Source of the DNA: DAIDKA01 sp049792815
GTDB lineage: Bacteria > Pseudomonadota > Gammaproteobacteria > Steroidobacterales > Steroidobacteraceae
Length of the DNA stretch: 54,145 nt
Reading direction: 5' to 3'
Assembly: GCA_049792815.1 (NCBI GenBank)
Contig: JBARBG010000139.1
Coordinates: 1-54,145, forward strand
Each line of letters starts with the position of its first letter. The first letter of the stretch is position 1. A model generated the notes under the pieces. The model was given only the letters and a program-made list of their open reading frames with translations. It made no database searches and had not been told where the DNA came from. Positions 1 to 9,217 of the stretch are shown here, piece by piece. Both the position numbers and the translations under genes were made by a program.

Positions 1-423
1 GCACTGCAGCGGGCCCGCGAGCGACTGCGCGATCCGGCCGCCGACCGCGTGGCGCGCAGCGCCCAGGTAGCCCTCGCCGCCCGGCCACCCGGACAGTGGC
101 TGGAACGGCTCGTCATCCGCGAAGGAACCCGCGTACATGTTGTGGCAATTCACACGGTGGATTTCATCGAGGCCGAGGATGATTACCTGGTGATCGCCAC
201 CGGCGGCAAGCGCTATCGCAAGCAGCAAACCCTCGCCCAGCTCGAAACCCAGCTCGACCCGGTGCGCTTTGTGCGCATCCACCGCTCATTCATGCTGAAT
301 GTCGAGCGCATCGCCCGCATCGAACCCTATGCCAAGGACAGCTGGCAGGTATTCCTGAGCGATGGCAGCCACCTGCCGATGTCGCGTACCGGCTACCAGC
401 GCTTGAGGACAGTACTGGATTGA
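1..423 (+). CDS. LytTR-family response regulator, C-terminal part (5' end outside window)
   Basis: The reading frame is open from base 1 and ends at 423, so this is the last 140 residues of a longer protein. A LytTR DNA-binding domain fills about residues 35-140: a strand reading RVHVVAIHTVDFIEAEDDY, then the typical FVRIHRSFMLNVERI segment and a closing beta-strand region (FLSDGSHLPMSR). In the AlgR/LytR family this domain follows a receiver domain, and the Ala/Arg-rich stretch at residues 1-33 would be the linker. The internal GTG at 49 is in frame but is unlikely to be the true start, because it lies inside that linker. The sensor kinase that would pair with it is not in view. Confidence 0.85.
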   Translation, partial: ALQRARERLRDPAADRVARSAQVALAARPPGQWLERLVIREGTRVHVVAIHTVDFIEAEDDYLVIATGGKRYRKQQTLAQLETQLDPVRFVRIHRSFMLNVERIARIEPYAKDSWQVFLSDGSHLPMSRTGYQRLRTVLD

Positions 424-477
424 CCCGTCAAACGGTAGAATCCCCCAGCCGGAATCCCATGCCGGTCGGAGAACGCG

Positions 478-1017
478 ATGAATGTCACACGAATCCTGCG
501 CGCGGGCCTGCTGATCAGCCTGCTTGCTGCCGCTCCCTTCAGTTCGCTGCTGGCCCAGGAGACTCCAACCGAGAACCCCGACCAGCAGTCGATGCTGAAG
601 GACAAGGATCCGAAGTTGGAACGCAACAAGAGGTTCGTGTTCGACTTCTGGCGCATCGTGTATGAAGGCCGCCATCTGGATCAGGCGCCGCAGTACATGG
701 ACGCGGGCTACATCCAGCACAACCCCAACGTGGTCTCGGGTCGCGCCGCGTTCGTCAAGCTTTTCGGTGCTATGGGCCCGCCCCGGCCCATTCAGCCGCG
801 CATGAAAATGCACATCATCAACATCGTCGCCGACGGCAATTTCGTCACCGTGAGCACGGTGCGCAAGATGCGCGACGCCAAGGATCCGAACCATATCTAC
901 GCCACGACCTGGTTCGACATGTTCCGCATCAATGACCAGGGCATGATCGCCGAGCACTGGGATCCGTCGCCGCTGTGGATCGACGGCAAGCCTCCCGGTG
1001 CGGAATTCCTGCCGTAG
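478..1017 (+). CDS. Secreted SnoaL-like / NTF2-fold protein
   Basis: This 179-residue protein starts at an ATG with a GGAG ribosome site about 9 nt upstream. Residues 1-26 form a signal peptide with a likely cut after LLAQ. The mature part has the SnoaL-like NTF2-fold pattern: NKRFVFDFWRIVYEG, then YIQHNPNVVSGRAAFVKLF, and a C-terminal MFRINDQGMIAEHWD strand. Family members are small cyclases, isomerases or binding proteins with a cone-shaped cavity. The substrate cannot be read from the sequence. It stands alone, 54 nt after the LytTR gene and 13 nt before the RDD gene, so co-transcription with either is possible. Confidence 0.75.
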   Translation: MNVTRILRAGLLISLLAAAPFSSLLAQETPTENPDQQSMLKDKDPKLERNKRFVFDFWRIVYEGRHLDQAPQYMDAGYIQHNPNVVSGRAAFVKLFGAMGPPRPIQPRMKMHIINIVADGNFVTVSTVRKMRDAKDPNHIYATTWFDMFRINDQGMIAEHWDPSPLWIDGKPPGAEFLP

Positions 1018-1030
1018 CCTGCATCCTGCG

Positions 1031-1777
1031 ATGGCCACGGACACTCTGATCGTCACCAGCGCCACCGGCGTAGATGTGGAGCTGGCCATCGCCGGTCCCG
1101 GCAGCCGCTCGCATGCCTTCATCATTGACTGGCACATTAGGCTGCTCCTGGCACTGGCCTGGTTCGCCATTGCCGCCTTTGTTCAGACCGGCGTGGTCTA
1201 CCTGAGTGCGAAATCGCCAGGAACAGTCGCGGCCATCACTCTGTTGCCGGCCATGGCAATCTATTTTCTCTATCACCCGCTGGTGGAACTGGTAATGCGC
1301 GGACGCACGCCCGGTAAACGCATGGCGGGCGTGCGCATCGTGAACCGGCTGGGCGGCACGCCGTCGACGTTGGCGCTGCTGATCCGTAACGGCTTTCGGC
1401 TCATCGACAGCCTGCCCCTCTTCTATGGCATTGGCTTGTGCACCACGTTTTTTTCGGTGCAGCGGGTGCGCCTGGGTGATCTGGCGGCGGGCACGCTGCT
1501 GGTCCACGACGGCGACACGGAGGTCAAGGCCCTGGCACAACTGGGATCGCTGTTCCTGAATTCCTCTCTGGATGCCGGCACAGTGGCGCTGGGGAATGAT
1601 CTGCTGCTGCGCTGGCACGACCTGCAGCCCTCGCGACGGCAGGAGCTGGCCCGTCACCTGCTGCGGCGAATCGCCACCGCCATGGGATCCGAGCGCGCCT
1701 CGGCAAACCTGGAAGCGCTTCAGGACGGGGATCTGAAGCAGCGCCTGCGCACTGCGCTGTCGAGCAATACAGCGTGA
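1031..1777 (+). CDS. RDD-family membrane protein
   Basis: This 248-residue membrane protein is read from the ATG at 1031. Two hydrophobic spans (about residues 33-55 and 65-88) surround the region that gives the RDD family its name, followed by the conserved RTPGKRMAGVRIVNRLGG segment and a third hydrophobic stretch near residues 125-145. The last 85 residues are soluble and helical. RDD proteins are of uncertain role, and some act in ion homeostasis. The stop overlaps the start of the next gene by 4 nt (GTGA), so the two are translationally coupled. RDD and SpoIIM genes are often found beside MoxR/DUF58/DUF4129 clusters, as here. Confidence 0.85.
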   Translation: MATDTLIVTSATGVDVELAIAGPGSRSHAFIIDWHIRLLLALAWFAIAAFVQTGVVYLSAKSPGTVAAITLLPAMAIYFLYHPLVELVMRGRTPGKRMAGVRIVNRLGGTPSTLALLIRNGFRLIDSLPLFYGIGLCTTFFSVQRVRLGDLAAGTLLVHDGDTEVKALAQLGSLFLNSSLDAGTVALGNDLLLRWHDLQPSRRQELARHLLRRIATAMGSERASANLEALQDGDLKQRLRTALSSNTA

Positions 1778-2748
1778 CCCCAGGTCTGAAGACGCCCTCC
1801 TGGCTGGCGCAGCGCTCGGCCATATGGAGTCGGCTGGGCGATTCATTGCTGACTTGGCGCCGCGGTCGGCTGTCCCGCGAGGATGCCCTGAAGGCACTGG
1901 ATGGGTACCGCGCGCTGGCGCGCGATGTGGCCAGCGCGCGCAAGGCCCTTCCGGGCAGCCCGATCACCATGGCATTGGAAACGCTCTACGCCTCACTGCA
2001 CGCCATCGTGAACCGCGAGCCGCGCCACACACGCGCCTCGCTTCGACACTTGTACGCCGTGGAGATTCCGGCGACGGTACAGGAACTGAAACCCTACCTG
2101 CTCGGGGTCTGGTTCCTGTTCGCACTCAGTACCGGCGCCGGCTGGTGGCTGATTCACACCTGGCCAACTCTGGTCGGCCTGGTGGCGAGCCCCGAGATGG
2201 TTCGCCATGTTGAGCACGGCGAGCTATGGACGGACGGCATATTGAACATCACGCCCTCCTCGGTGCTCTCGATACGCATCTTCACCAATAACATCGCCGT
2301 GACGATATTCGCCTGCGTGGCCGGGGTCTTCTATGGCCTTGGCACCTTCTACGTCATCGCCAACAATGGCCTGATGCTGGGCGGGGTGTTCGCATTCACC
2401 CGGCTTCATGGCCTGGACGGGGACCTGCTCAAGTTCATCGTTGCGCATGGCACGGTGGAACTGTCGATGATTTGTCTGGGTGGCGCCGCAGGCGTGGCGC
2501 TCGGCGAATCGCTGATCAGGCCCAAACTGGCAAGCCGCCGCGAATCGCTGGAGCGTTGCACCGCCAAGATCGCCCGCCTGTTCGCGGCGCTCATTCCGCT
2601 GCTGATCATCTGCGGGCTGATCGAGGGATTTGTGTCACCGGATCCCGCCATTGGCTGGCCGGTACGTTTGTTCCTGGGACTGGCAAACCTCGGGCTGATG
2701 TTCGCGGTGCTCTCGGGCCGTTTTTTCAGATCCGCCGCCGCTGCCTGA
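1774..2748 (+). CDS. SpoIIM-like (stage II sporulation M family) membrane protein
   Basis: This 324-residue integral membrane protein starts at a GTG overlapping the RDD stop. An N-terminal soluble segment of about 100 residues is followed by several membrane spans, including one near residues 108-130, one in the FTNNIAVTIFACVAGVFYG region, and two at the C terminus. The motif FTNNIAVT and the later HGTVELSMICLGGAAGVALG are typical of the SpoIIM/DUF95 family. In non-sporulating bacteria the family travels with RDD, MoxR and DUF58 genes, and its function there is unknown. Its 3' end overlaps the convergent DUF58 gene by 23 bp. Confidence 0.85.
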   Translation: MTPGLKTPSWLAQRSAIWSRLGDSLLTWRRGRLSREDALKALDGYRALARDVASARKALPGSPITMALETLYASLHAIVNREPRHTRASLRHLYAVEIPATVQELKPYLLGVWFLFALSTGAGWWLIHTWPTLVGLVASPEMVRHVEHGELWTDGILNITPSSVLSIRIFTNNIAVTIFACVAGVFYGLGTFYVIANNGLMLGGVFAFTRLHGLDGDLLKFIVAHGTVELSMICLGGAAGVALGESLIRPKLASRRESLERCTAKIARLFAALIPLLIICGLIEGFVSPDPAIGWPVRLFLGLANLGLMFAVLSGRFFRSAAAA

Positions 2749-4024
2749 ATTGCGCGTACCGATCAATCAAGGTTCGTTCAAAGCCGAGCGGCGCACTCAA
2801 CACCACCTGTGCCCCAGTGGCCCGCAGGGCCCGGACCGCCCGCTCACGCTGGGACAGCGTGTGGCTGGCGGCCAGCGACAGCCAGGGATCCAGCCAGTCC
2901 CGCGGCTCGCGATCTGAGATGGCACCCGGATCAAGCTGGCTGAGGGCCGCGACAAAGGGCAGATGTCGCGGCTGCAGCAGGCGCAGCGCGGCGACCAGCG
3001 GTCCTTCGGAGCTTGCATCCTCGATGTCGGTCATCAGCACCACCAGGCTGCGCTGGCGCACGCGCCGCAGCACCTGCGAGGCCGCGTGCATGACATTGGA
3101 ATCAGTATCCTGGGACTGGATGCCGGACAGCAGTGCCCGCACGCGCATCACGCCGGTGTGGCCGCGTGTCGGCGGTACTACCGCAAGCGGCTGATCGCCG
3201 AACACCACCAGGCCGATGCGATCCTCCTGCGCCACAACATACTGCGCCAGACGTGCCGCCGCATTCACATAGTGTCCCAGACGGTCCAGGTCGCCGCACA
3301 GGATGCGGCTGCTGCGTCCGACATCCAGCGCCACGGTCACATCCAGGTGCTGGTCTTCAGCAAAATCGCGGCTCACCATCTGCCGGCGCCGCGCCGTCGC
3401 CCGCCAGTCGATGACGCGCAAGGGATCGCCCGGCCGGTAGTCCCGTAGCTGCTCCACCTGCGAGCCGGGACCTATGGCCTGGCTGATCCGAGAGCCCGCC
3501 GGCGCCGCGCCAACCGCACTCTCCTTCAGGCTGAGAATGGCGGGAACCACTCGCGCGCGCTCCTGGGCGTCGAGTTTCAGGGACCACCAGGCCAATCCCA
3601 GCGGTCCGCCCAGCCGGGCGGGTTGCGCGGGCCAGCGGATTTCGCCCAGACGGCGTGCAACGGCGGGCAGGCTCAGGGTTGAACCGTCAGCGCCCGGCAC
3701 CTGCACCGTGTGTACCGCGCTCTTCGCGTCAAGGCCCGCGGGCAGATGCGGTGCCATCATCACGGACAGGGTGCGTGGCAGGCAGTGCCGCAGCTGCCAG
3801 CGCACCTGACCTGCCTGCGCCAGGTGCCAGGGTTCGGGTGAGTGGATATTCAGGCGCAGCGCGGCGCGGGTGCACACCCAGCGCTCGTAAGCCAGCCCCA
3901 GCAAAAGCAAGCCCAGCGGCAGCGCCCACAGGCTGCCCAGTCGAGGATTCCCAGCCCACTGGGCCGCAATGCCGAGCAACACGGCGGCCACCATCAGCAT
4001 CAGGCCATTGTGCCGCAGACTCAT
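2726..4024 (-). CDS. DUF58 domain protein
   Basis: This 432-residue protein has two N-terminal membrane spans (residues 9-46), a beta-rich middle part, and then the DUF58 signature LRDYRPGDPLRVIDWRATAR. A von Willebrand A-like fold follows, with VTVALDVGRSS standing in for the usual metal-binding D-x-S-x-S. DUF58 proteins are thought to be membrane adaptors worked on by the MoxR ATPase encoded just upstream, whose stop overlaps this start by 4 nt (ATGA). It is the last gene of the minus-strand operon that begins at 8003. Its C terminus overlaps the convergent SpoIIM gene. Confidence 0.9.
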   Translation of the reverse strand: MSLRHNGLMLMVAAVLLGIAAQWAGNPRLGSLWALPLGLLLLGLAYERWVCTRAALRLNIHSPEPWHLAQAGQVRWQLRHCLPRTLSVMMAPHLPAGLDAKSAVHTVQVPGADGSTLSLPAVARRLGEIRWPAQPARLGGPLGLAWWSLKLDAQERARVVPAILSLKESAVGAAPAGSRISQAIGPGSQVEQLRDYRPGDPLRVIDWRATARRRQMVSRDFAEDQHLDVTVALDVGRSSRILCGDLDRLGHYVNAAARLAQYVVAQEDRIGLVVFGDQPLAVVPPTRGHTGVMRVRALLSGIQSQDTDSNVMHAASQVLRRVRQRSLVVLMTDIEDASSEGPLVAALRLLQPRHLPFVAALSQLDPGAISDREPRDWLDPWLSLAASHTLSQRERAVRALRATGAQVVLSAPLGFERTLIDRYAQFRQRRRI

Positions 4025-4965
4025 CGCGGTGCCGGCACCTGCTCGAGGATGCGGCTGACCACCTCGGTCTCCGTGACGTCCGCCAGCAAGGCGTCGCCGG
4101 TGAGCATCAGACGGTGCGACAGCACCATGGGCGCCACGGCCTTCACATCGTCAGCGGCCACGAATTCCGCCCCCTCGATCCCAGCCGTGATGCGTGCGGC
4201 ACGCAGCAGGGCGAGGGCACCGCGTGTCGACAGACCCAGCGATAACTGGGGGTGCTCGCGCGTGGCTTTGGCGATGGCCAGCACATAGGCGCAAAGCTCC
4301 TGGGAGATGTGCACCTGCGCGGCCGCAGCCCGCGCCTCCTGCACCAGACCTTCTTTCACGGTCGCACTCACAGCCTGCGCTGGTTGCGCCGCCACGCCGG
4401 TATAGCGCATCAGCACTTCGGTTTCAGACTGGGGTGTGAGATAGGACAGATCCAGGCGCAGCATGAAACGATCCAGCTGCGACTCCGGCAGCGGGTAGGT
4501 GCCCTCGAACTCGCGCGGGTTTTGCGTGGCGACCACCAAAAAATCCGGCGGCAGCGGAAACTGAACCCGGTCGACCGTGACCTGCCGCTCCTCCATGGCC
4601 TCAAGCAGCGCGGACTGGGTGCGCGGCCCGGCACGGTTGATTTCATCGAACAGCACCACATCGCCGAAAAGCGGTCCCGGACGGAACATGAAGGCATTTT
4701 TCGCCGCATCAAACAGATGAGTACCGGTGATGTCGGTGGGCATGAGGTCCGATGTGCCCTGGATGCGCTTGAATTTGCCTCCCAAGGCGCCGGCGAGTGC
4801 CTTGCTGAGCAAGGTCTTGCCCAGTCCCGGAACACCCTGCACCAGCACATGGCCACGCGCGACCACGGCGATGCACAGGGCGTGAATGGTGGGGCTGACA
4901 CCCAGCACCACTTCGCCGATGCGCTGTTGGAGGTCGCGTTCCAGTTCTTGCAAGGCATTCGTCAT
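4021..4965 (-). CDS. MoxR-family AAA+ ATPase
   Basis: This 314-residue AAA+ ATPase of the MoxR/RavA class is of normal family length. Visible motifs are Walker A (GVPGLGKTLLSKA, about residues 39-51), Walker B (VVLFDEINRA), sensor 1 (VVATQNP) and the lid region SLGLSTRGALALLRAARI. MoxR ATPases act as chaperone-like remodelers, usually with DUF58 or VWA partners. Here the DUF58 partner is directly downstream with a 4-nt overlap, and the DUF4350 gene upstream also overlaps by 4 nt. One polycistronic unit is therefore almost certain. Confidence 0.95.
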   Translation of the reverse strand: MTNALQELERDLQQRIGEVVLGVSPTIHALCIAVVARGHVLVQGVPGLGKTLLSKALAGALGGKFKRIQGTSDLMPTDITGTHLFDAAKNAFMFRPGPLFGDVVLFDEINRAGPRTQSALLEAMEERQVTVDRVQFPLPPDFLVVATQNPREFEGTYPLPESQLDRFMLRLDLSYLTPQSETEVLMRYTGVAAQPAQAVSATVKEGLVQEARAAAAQVHISQELCAYVLAIAKATREHPQLSLGLSTRGALALLRAARITAGIEGAEFVAADDVKAVAPMVLSHRLMLTGDALLADVTETEVVSRILEQVPAPR

Positions 4966-6218
4966 TTGGTTTTTCCTGAAATCTGCGAAATGATCCGCTG
5001 CAGCCGCATCAGGCTGACGCGGTGACCGGATTGGGTGCGCGCATACAGGTCACGCAGCCGCTCGACATCGACGCTTGCGACCCCCGCATGCGACTCCAGC
5101 CAGTCCCACGGCGGCCGCGTGCTGTGCAACAGGCCGTGCCGTCGCCGCAGTCGCTCAAAGAATTCATCCAGCAGCCACTGCGCGCTGGCCACCGGCCGCA
5201 GGACGCCGGCGAAGAATCCCGCCGTCACGCGCAGCATGGCGCTCTCATCCAGGCCACCGCTGTTCGGTGTCGGGGCACGCAGGGCTTGAGCGGCCAGCAC
5301 CCACGCCAACCACAGCGCTACCAGCCACAGGAGCGTGCGATGCAGACGCGGATCGACAAAGAATTTCGCGGCATCGTACTCATCGAGAGCCCCCTGATGG
5401 GCATCATCAATGATCACGCGGCCGCCGGGCTGCAGCGACCAGGCAACGATGTTCGCCAGCAGCTGCGCATTGTCGGCTTTGCCGATCACGTTGTTGCTGA
5501 AGACGCTGGCATAGGCGCTGACGATGATTGCGCCGTGACCGGAGGACTTGAGCCACAGCACCGGGTCCGCGGTATCCGTGCGGCGCGCCAGCTCCAGCAC
5601 CGGGGCGAAGGTTTGCGCCTCGGCCTGCCACTGCGTCGAGGGCAAGCGCGAAAACGTGGCGAGATGCGCAATCCCGTGCAGCACATTGATGCGGCCACTG
5701 GGCTGCAGTTGGATCTCGCTCCCCGCGGACGTGAACACGGCACGCGCGGCAGTCCCGCTCGTCGGGCTCTGATTCGGTTGCTCCTTGGCGGTGAATCTGA
5801 TCTTCGTGACCTGCGCGAGTTCCGGCAGAAAATTGTCGCTGACCGCATCCCAAAGCGGCGTGTCGTCGAGGGCTGCCAAAACCAGCAGGGTGTTGCCGGC
5901 ATCGACCCATTTGTCCAACGCTCGATACTCTTCCGGGTGCGCCACGACATTGAACGGCAGGGTCACGATCAGCAGATTTCCGCCCGGGCTGGGGCTGACG
6001 GCTGGGTCGCCCAGTCGGTTGAATCGCTGGTGCAGGTCCAGCGCCGGCACATGAGTGGCCGCGAGCCAGCGGAACAACCCGAGATAGCCCTCATCGTCCG
6101 CACCCGTCGTCAGCGGCGCAGGCGCGGTCGGCGGGCCCGCGGGCTTGGGAATGAACAGTATCCAGAACAGTGCCAGGGCGCTGGCCGCCCATCCCAGCGT
6201 GATGAGCCGGTCCTTCAC
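4962..6218 (-). CDS. DUF4350 domain protein
   Basis: This 418-residue protein starts at a GTG. It has an N-terminal span (residues 7-24), then the DUF4350 region with DDEGYLGLFRWLAATHVPALDLHQRFNRL-type sequence at about residues 42-70, and NTLLVLAALDD. A second span lies at about residues 287-305, followed by a cytosolic helical tail. DUF4350 proteins look like inactive glutamine-amidotransferase-fold domains and are regular members of MoxR/DUF58/DUF4129 operons. Start and stop touch both neighbours (ATGA with moxR, TGA-GTG with DUF4129). No enzymatic role can be claimed. Confidence 0.85.
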   Translation of the reverse strand: MKDRLITLGWAASALALFWILFIPKPAGPPTAPAPLTTGADDEGYLGLFRWLAATHVPALDLHQRFNRLGDPAVSPSPGGNLLIVTLPFNVVAHPEEYRALDKWVDAGNTLLVLAALDDTPLWDAVSDNFLPELAQVTKIRFTAKEQPNQSPTSGTAARAVFTSAGSEIQLQPSGRINVLHGIAHLATFSRLPSTQWQAEAQTFAPVLELARRTDTADPVLWLKSSGHGAIIVSAYASVFSNNVIGKADNAQLLANIVAWSLQPGGRVIIDDAHQGALDEYDAAKFFVDPRLHRTLLWLVALWLAWVLAAQALRAPTPNSGGLDESAMLRVTAGFFAGVLRPVASAQWLLDEFFERLRRRHGLLHSTRPPWDWLESHAGVASVDVERLRDLYARTQSGHRVSLMRLQRIISQISGKTK

Positions 6219-7166
6219 TCAAGGCTCCACGGGCCGACTCCAGCCCGTTGTGTAGAGATCCTCGCCACGCGCCAGCAGTTCATCCAGACCGGCCGGCGTA
6301 CTGGTGGCACTCGAATACAGCTGCTGCTCTGAAAGCCTCGCCAGTTGGTTGATAAGTTGCCGCTGTTGCGGATCCTCCATCCGCGCACGTTTGGCCACTT
6401 CGCGATGGGTCAGGCTGCGGTCCGGCGGCAGTCGCCCGGCGGCCACCAGGCGCCCGATCAACAGTGCAAAGAGTTGCGCCGGCCGCTGGCCCGGCGGCAG
6501 CTGGCGCAGCAGCGCCAGTCGCGACTCCACGCGGCCCGCCACAGCAGTCGCCCCCGCCGCCACCGGCGCATCCACCGATCGCTGACCCATGGCGCGTACT
6601 TCGCGCATGACGATGACCGCGACCGAGACGGGCAGTGCAATACCGGTGATCCAGATGATCGCGGTCCATAGCCATTGCAGTCTCGGCAGCAGACGCTGGA
6701 TTCCGGTCAGCCACGACGGGGTATTGGAATTCTGTCCGGGCGCAAGACGCTCGCCCAGCCACTCCAGGAACCTCAGCCACCACGACTTGGACGCCAGCGG
6801 CGGCGGGTGCAGAGCGCGCAGAATGGCCGGCAGCACCACAACCGCCGGTGCCGGACCGTGCGCGGGGTGGATCAGGTAATGCAGCAGCCACAGCGAATTG
6901 CGGTTGAATCGGCTCCGGGAACTGTCGATGATCAGCGGTCGGATGCCCGCAGCCTGCAACGCTGCGGGCAGCTCGGGGCAGCGCTGTTCCAGGTCGGGCA
7001 GGCCGACCGGTACATTGTCGAGGCGCGCCACGCAGTTCTGAAGAGCGGCCCGCGCGGCGGCATCGGCGTCGGTAGCCGCTGGCGCGGACTGCGCGGGCGC
7101 CGTGCCCGGGCAGCACGCGAACAACAGCGGCACAGCAAGCCATGCCAATGCGGCGCGCGGCCTCAT
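6219..7166 (-). CDS. DUF4129 domain membrane protein
   Basis: This 315-residue protein has a signal peptide (residues 1-25, ending near APAQS), a periplasmic part of about 120 residues, one central membrane span near residues 165-190 (LWTAIIWITGIALPVSVAVIV), and a C-terminal DUF4129 region. That region contains LPPDRSLTHREVAKRA and a final ELLARGEDLYTTGW-like segment. DUF4129 sequences often occur fused to transglutaminase domains, but here the domain stands alone. It sits between the small membrane protein (6 nt upstream) and DUF4350, inside the overlapped operon. Confidence 0.8.
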   Translation of the reverse strand: MRPRAALAWLAVPLLFACCPGTAPAQSAPAATDADAAARAALQNCVARLDNVPVGLPDLEQRCPELPAALQAAGIRPLIIDSSRSRFNRNSLWLLHYLIHPAHGPAPAVVVLPAILRALHPPPLASKSWWLRFLEWLGERLAPGQNSNTPSWLTGIQRLLPRLQWLWTAIIWITGIALPVSVAVIVMREVRAMGQRSVDAPVAAGATAVAGRVESRLALLRQLPPGQRPAQLFALLIGRLVAAGRLPPDRSLTHREVAKRARMEDPQQRQLINQLARLSEQQLYSSATSTPAGLDELLARGEDLYTTGWSRPVEP

Positions 7167-7172
7167 TGCTCT

Positions 7173-8003
7173 TCAGCCCTTTGGCAGCGCTCCCATGCGC
7201 GCCTCAAGATCGGCGCCGCCCTTGCGCAGTGACAGATCCTGGTACAGCGCGACATAGACCGCCACCAGCAGCGGCATGGTGAAGATGCGCACGAATGCCC
7301 CCACGAAGAGCGTGAGCAGCTGCACGCGCCCCAGTATTGCGGCGGGACTGTTCGCCGGCCCGCCCATTGCGCCGAACGCACCGACAATGCCCGCCAGCAT
7401 GCTCAGAACCATCTCCACGACGACCAGGATGACAAAGAGCACAAACACCACTGTGGCGGTACGCCACCAGTTGCCGCCCACCGCGCGCCAGCTGGCCCCG
7501 AGCGATGCGAAGGGTCCCTGGGCCTCATCCACCAGCGGTACTACGAACAGCTGCAACCGGTTCCAGAGGTAGAACCCTGGAATGAGCAGAAAAATGAAGC
7601 CGATGACGATCACGATGAAAAAAACGACGCTACCGACAAAGAGCTCCGGCGCCCGGCGCAGCGCCTTGGCCAAGGAGTCGCCGAACGACAGGGTGGTGCC
7701 GCGCGAGACGGCCGCGGTGTTCGCGATCACCATGCCGTAGAACACCAGACCGCATACGAGCACCACCAGGTACCAGATGCCGAACGCGCCCATCATGCCG
7801 CGGTACCGGGCCAGCACTTCCGCTGGCGGGATCGGCGTGGTCGTCACCGGGATGGTGGCGAACACGAAGTAGCCCAGCGCGGAGGTGATGAGGCTCATGA
7901 CCAGCGCCGGTAACCAGCAACTTGGAAAGGCCGCCTTGAAGAGCTGGATCGTGTCATCGAGCACGCCGCCGATGGTTCGCGGAGCTGTCGGTTTCTGATA
8001 CAT
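7173..8003 (-). CDS. Multi-pass membrane protein, first gene of the MoxR operon
   Basis: This 276-residue protein has five to six predicted membrane spans (near residues 30-50, 75-100, 127-150, 185-215 and 238-262). It belongs to the glycerophosphodiester-phosphodiesterase-membrane-domain-like group of polytopic proteins, in which the N terminus reads much like TIGGVLDDTIQLFKAAF. The function is unknown. An AGGGGG ribosome site lies 6 nt before the ATG. It leads the operon and shares a 98-nt divergent promoter region with the hydrolase gene at 8102. Confidence 0.7.
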   Translation of the reverse strand: MYQKPTAPRTIGGVLDDTIQLFKAAFPSCWLPALVMSLITSALGYFVFATIPVTTTPIPPAEVLARYRGMMGAFGIWYLVVLVCGLVFYGMVIANTAAVSRGTTLSFGDSLAKALRRAPELFVGSVVFFIVIVIGFIFLLIPGFYLWNRLQLFVVPLVDEAQGPFASLGASWRAVGGNWWRTATVVFVLFVILVVVEMVLSMLAGIVGAFGAMGGPANSPAAILGRVQLLTLFVGAFVRIFTMPLLVAVYVALYQDLSLRKGGADLEARMGALPKG

Positions 8004-8101
8004 GAATTCCCCCTATTTGATCCTCGCCCGCAGTCTCCTAGGATATCATTACAAATGCGACGCACCTGCCATGCCGCAGATGCACATTGAGGGAGGCCTG
8101 A

Positions 8102-9217
8102 ATGCCCCGCGTCCTTGCCGCCCTGATCTTCATCTGCCTGCCCGGCATCGCCTGCGCCGACACTGCCTGGCCGACGCAGGACGGGACCTTCACCATTGCC
8201 AAATTCCACTTCGGCACCGGCGAGGTCCTGCCGCAGCTGCGGCTGCACTACCTGACGCTGGGTGCCCGCCATACCGACGCGCAGGGTCATACGGACAATG
8301 CGGTATTGCTGTTGCATGGCACGGGCGGTGATGCCCGCTCGCTGCTGAACCCGTTGTTCTCCGAGGTGCTGTTCGGGCCCGGTCAGCCCCTGGACATCAC
8401 CAAGTACTTCATCATCCTGCCCGATGACATCGGGCATGGCAGCTCATCCAAGCCCTCCGACGGTCTGCATGCGCATTTTCCGCACTATGACTACGACGAT
8501 ATGGTGCGCAGCCAGCACACCATGCTCATCGAGGGGCTCAAGGTCGACCACCTGCGGCTGATTCTTGGCACGTCGATGGGCTGCATGGAGTCGTTCGTCT
8601 GGGGCGAGACCTACATGGGCTTTGCCGATGCGTTGGCGCCCTTCGCCTGTCTGCCGACGGCGCTGGCCGGCCGTAATCGCATGATGCGTTACATGGCCGT
8701 CCGGGCCATCGTGCAGGATCCGCGCTGGCAGGGCGGTGAGTACAAGACGCAGCCCATACGCGGCCTGACCACGGCCAACGAGCTGCTGATGATCATGGGC
8801 TCAAGTCCCCTGCAGATGCAGAAACACTATCCTACCCGCGCCGCCGCGGAGGGCCATGTGGAGGACTACCTGAAGCGCACGCTGGCGCAGACCGATGCCA
8901 ACGACCTGGTCTACTACGTGCAGGCCAGTCGCAACTACGACCCCAGCGCGAACCTGGAGCGCATCACGGTCCCGGTGCTGTACATCAATTCGGCGGATGA
9001 TTTCATCAATCCGCCCGAACTTGGGATTGCGGAAAAACTGGCGACGCGCATGCGGCACTGTCGCTTCATTCTCATCCCCATCAGCGATGCCACCCAGGGC
9101 CATGGCACGCACACCGTCGCCTCGGTGTGGAAGAACTACTTGGTGCAGCTGCTGGCCGCGTCGCAGGGGCGCGACACGCCTGCCATGCCTCCCGGCCAGC
9201 CAGTTCCGGCCCGGTAG
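8102..9217 (+). CDS. Secreted alpha/beta hydrolase of the homoserine acetyltransferase-like group
   Basis: This 371-residue protein has a signal peptide (residues 1-19, cut near CAD) and a clean GGGAGG ribosome site. The fold resembles MetX: an oxyanion strand LLLHGTGGDA, the nucleophile elbow GTSMGC with Ser158, the later acid near INSADDFINPP and the final catalytic His in QGHGTHTV. True MetX enzymes are cytosolic, so this exported relative is more likely an esterase or acyltransferase of unknown substrate. The last 82 nt overlap the convergent DUF8021 gene. Confidence 0.8.
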   Translation: MPRVLAALIFICLPGIACADTAWPTQDGTFTIAKFHFGTGEVLPQLRLHYLTLGARHTDAQGHTDNAVLLLHGTGGDARSLLNPLFSEVLFGPGQPLDITKYFIILPDDIGHGSSSKPSDGLHAHFPHYDYDDMVRSQHTMLIEGLKVDHLRLILGTSMGCMESFVWGETYMGFADALAPFACLPTALAGRNRMMRYMAVRAIVQDPRWQGGEYKTQPIRGLTTANELLMIMGSSPLQMQKHYPTRAAAEGHVEDYLKRTLAQTDANDLVYYVQASRNYDPSANLERITVPVLYINSADDFINPPELGIAEKLATRMRHCRFILIPISDATQGHGTHTVASVWKNYLVQLLAASQGRDTPAMPPGQPVPAR

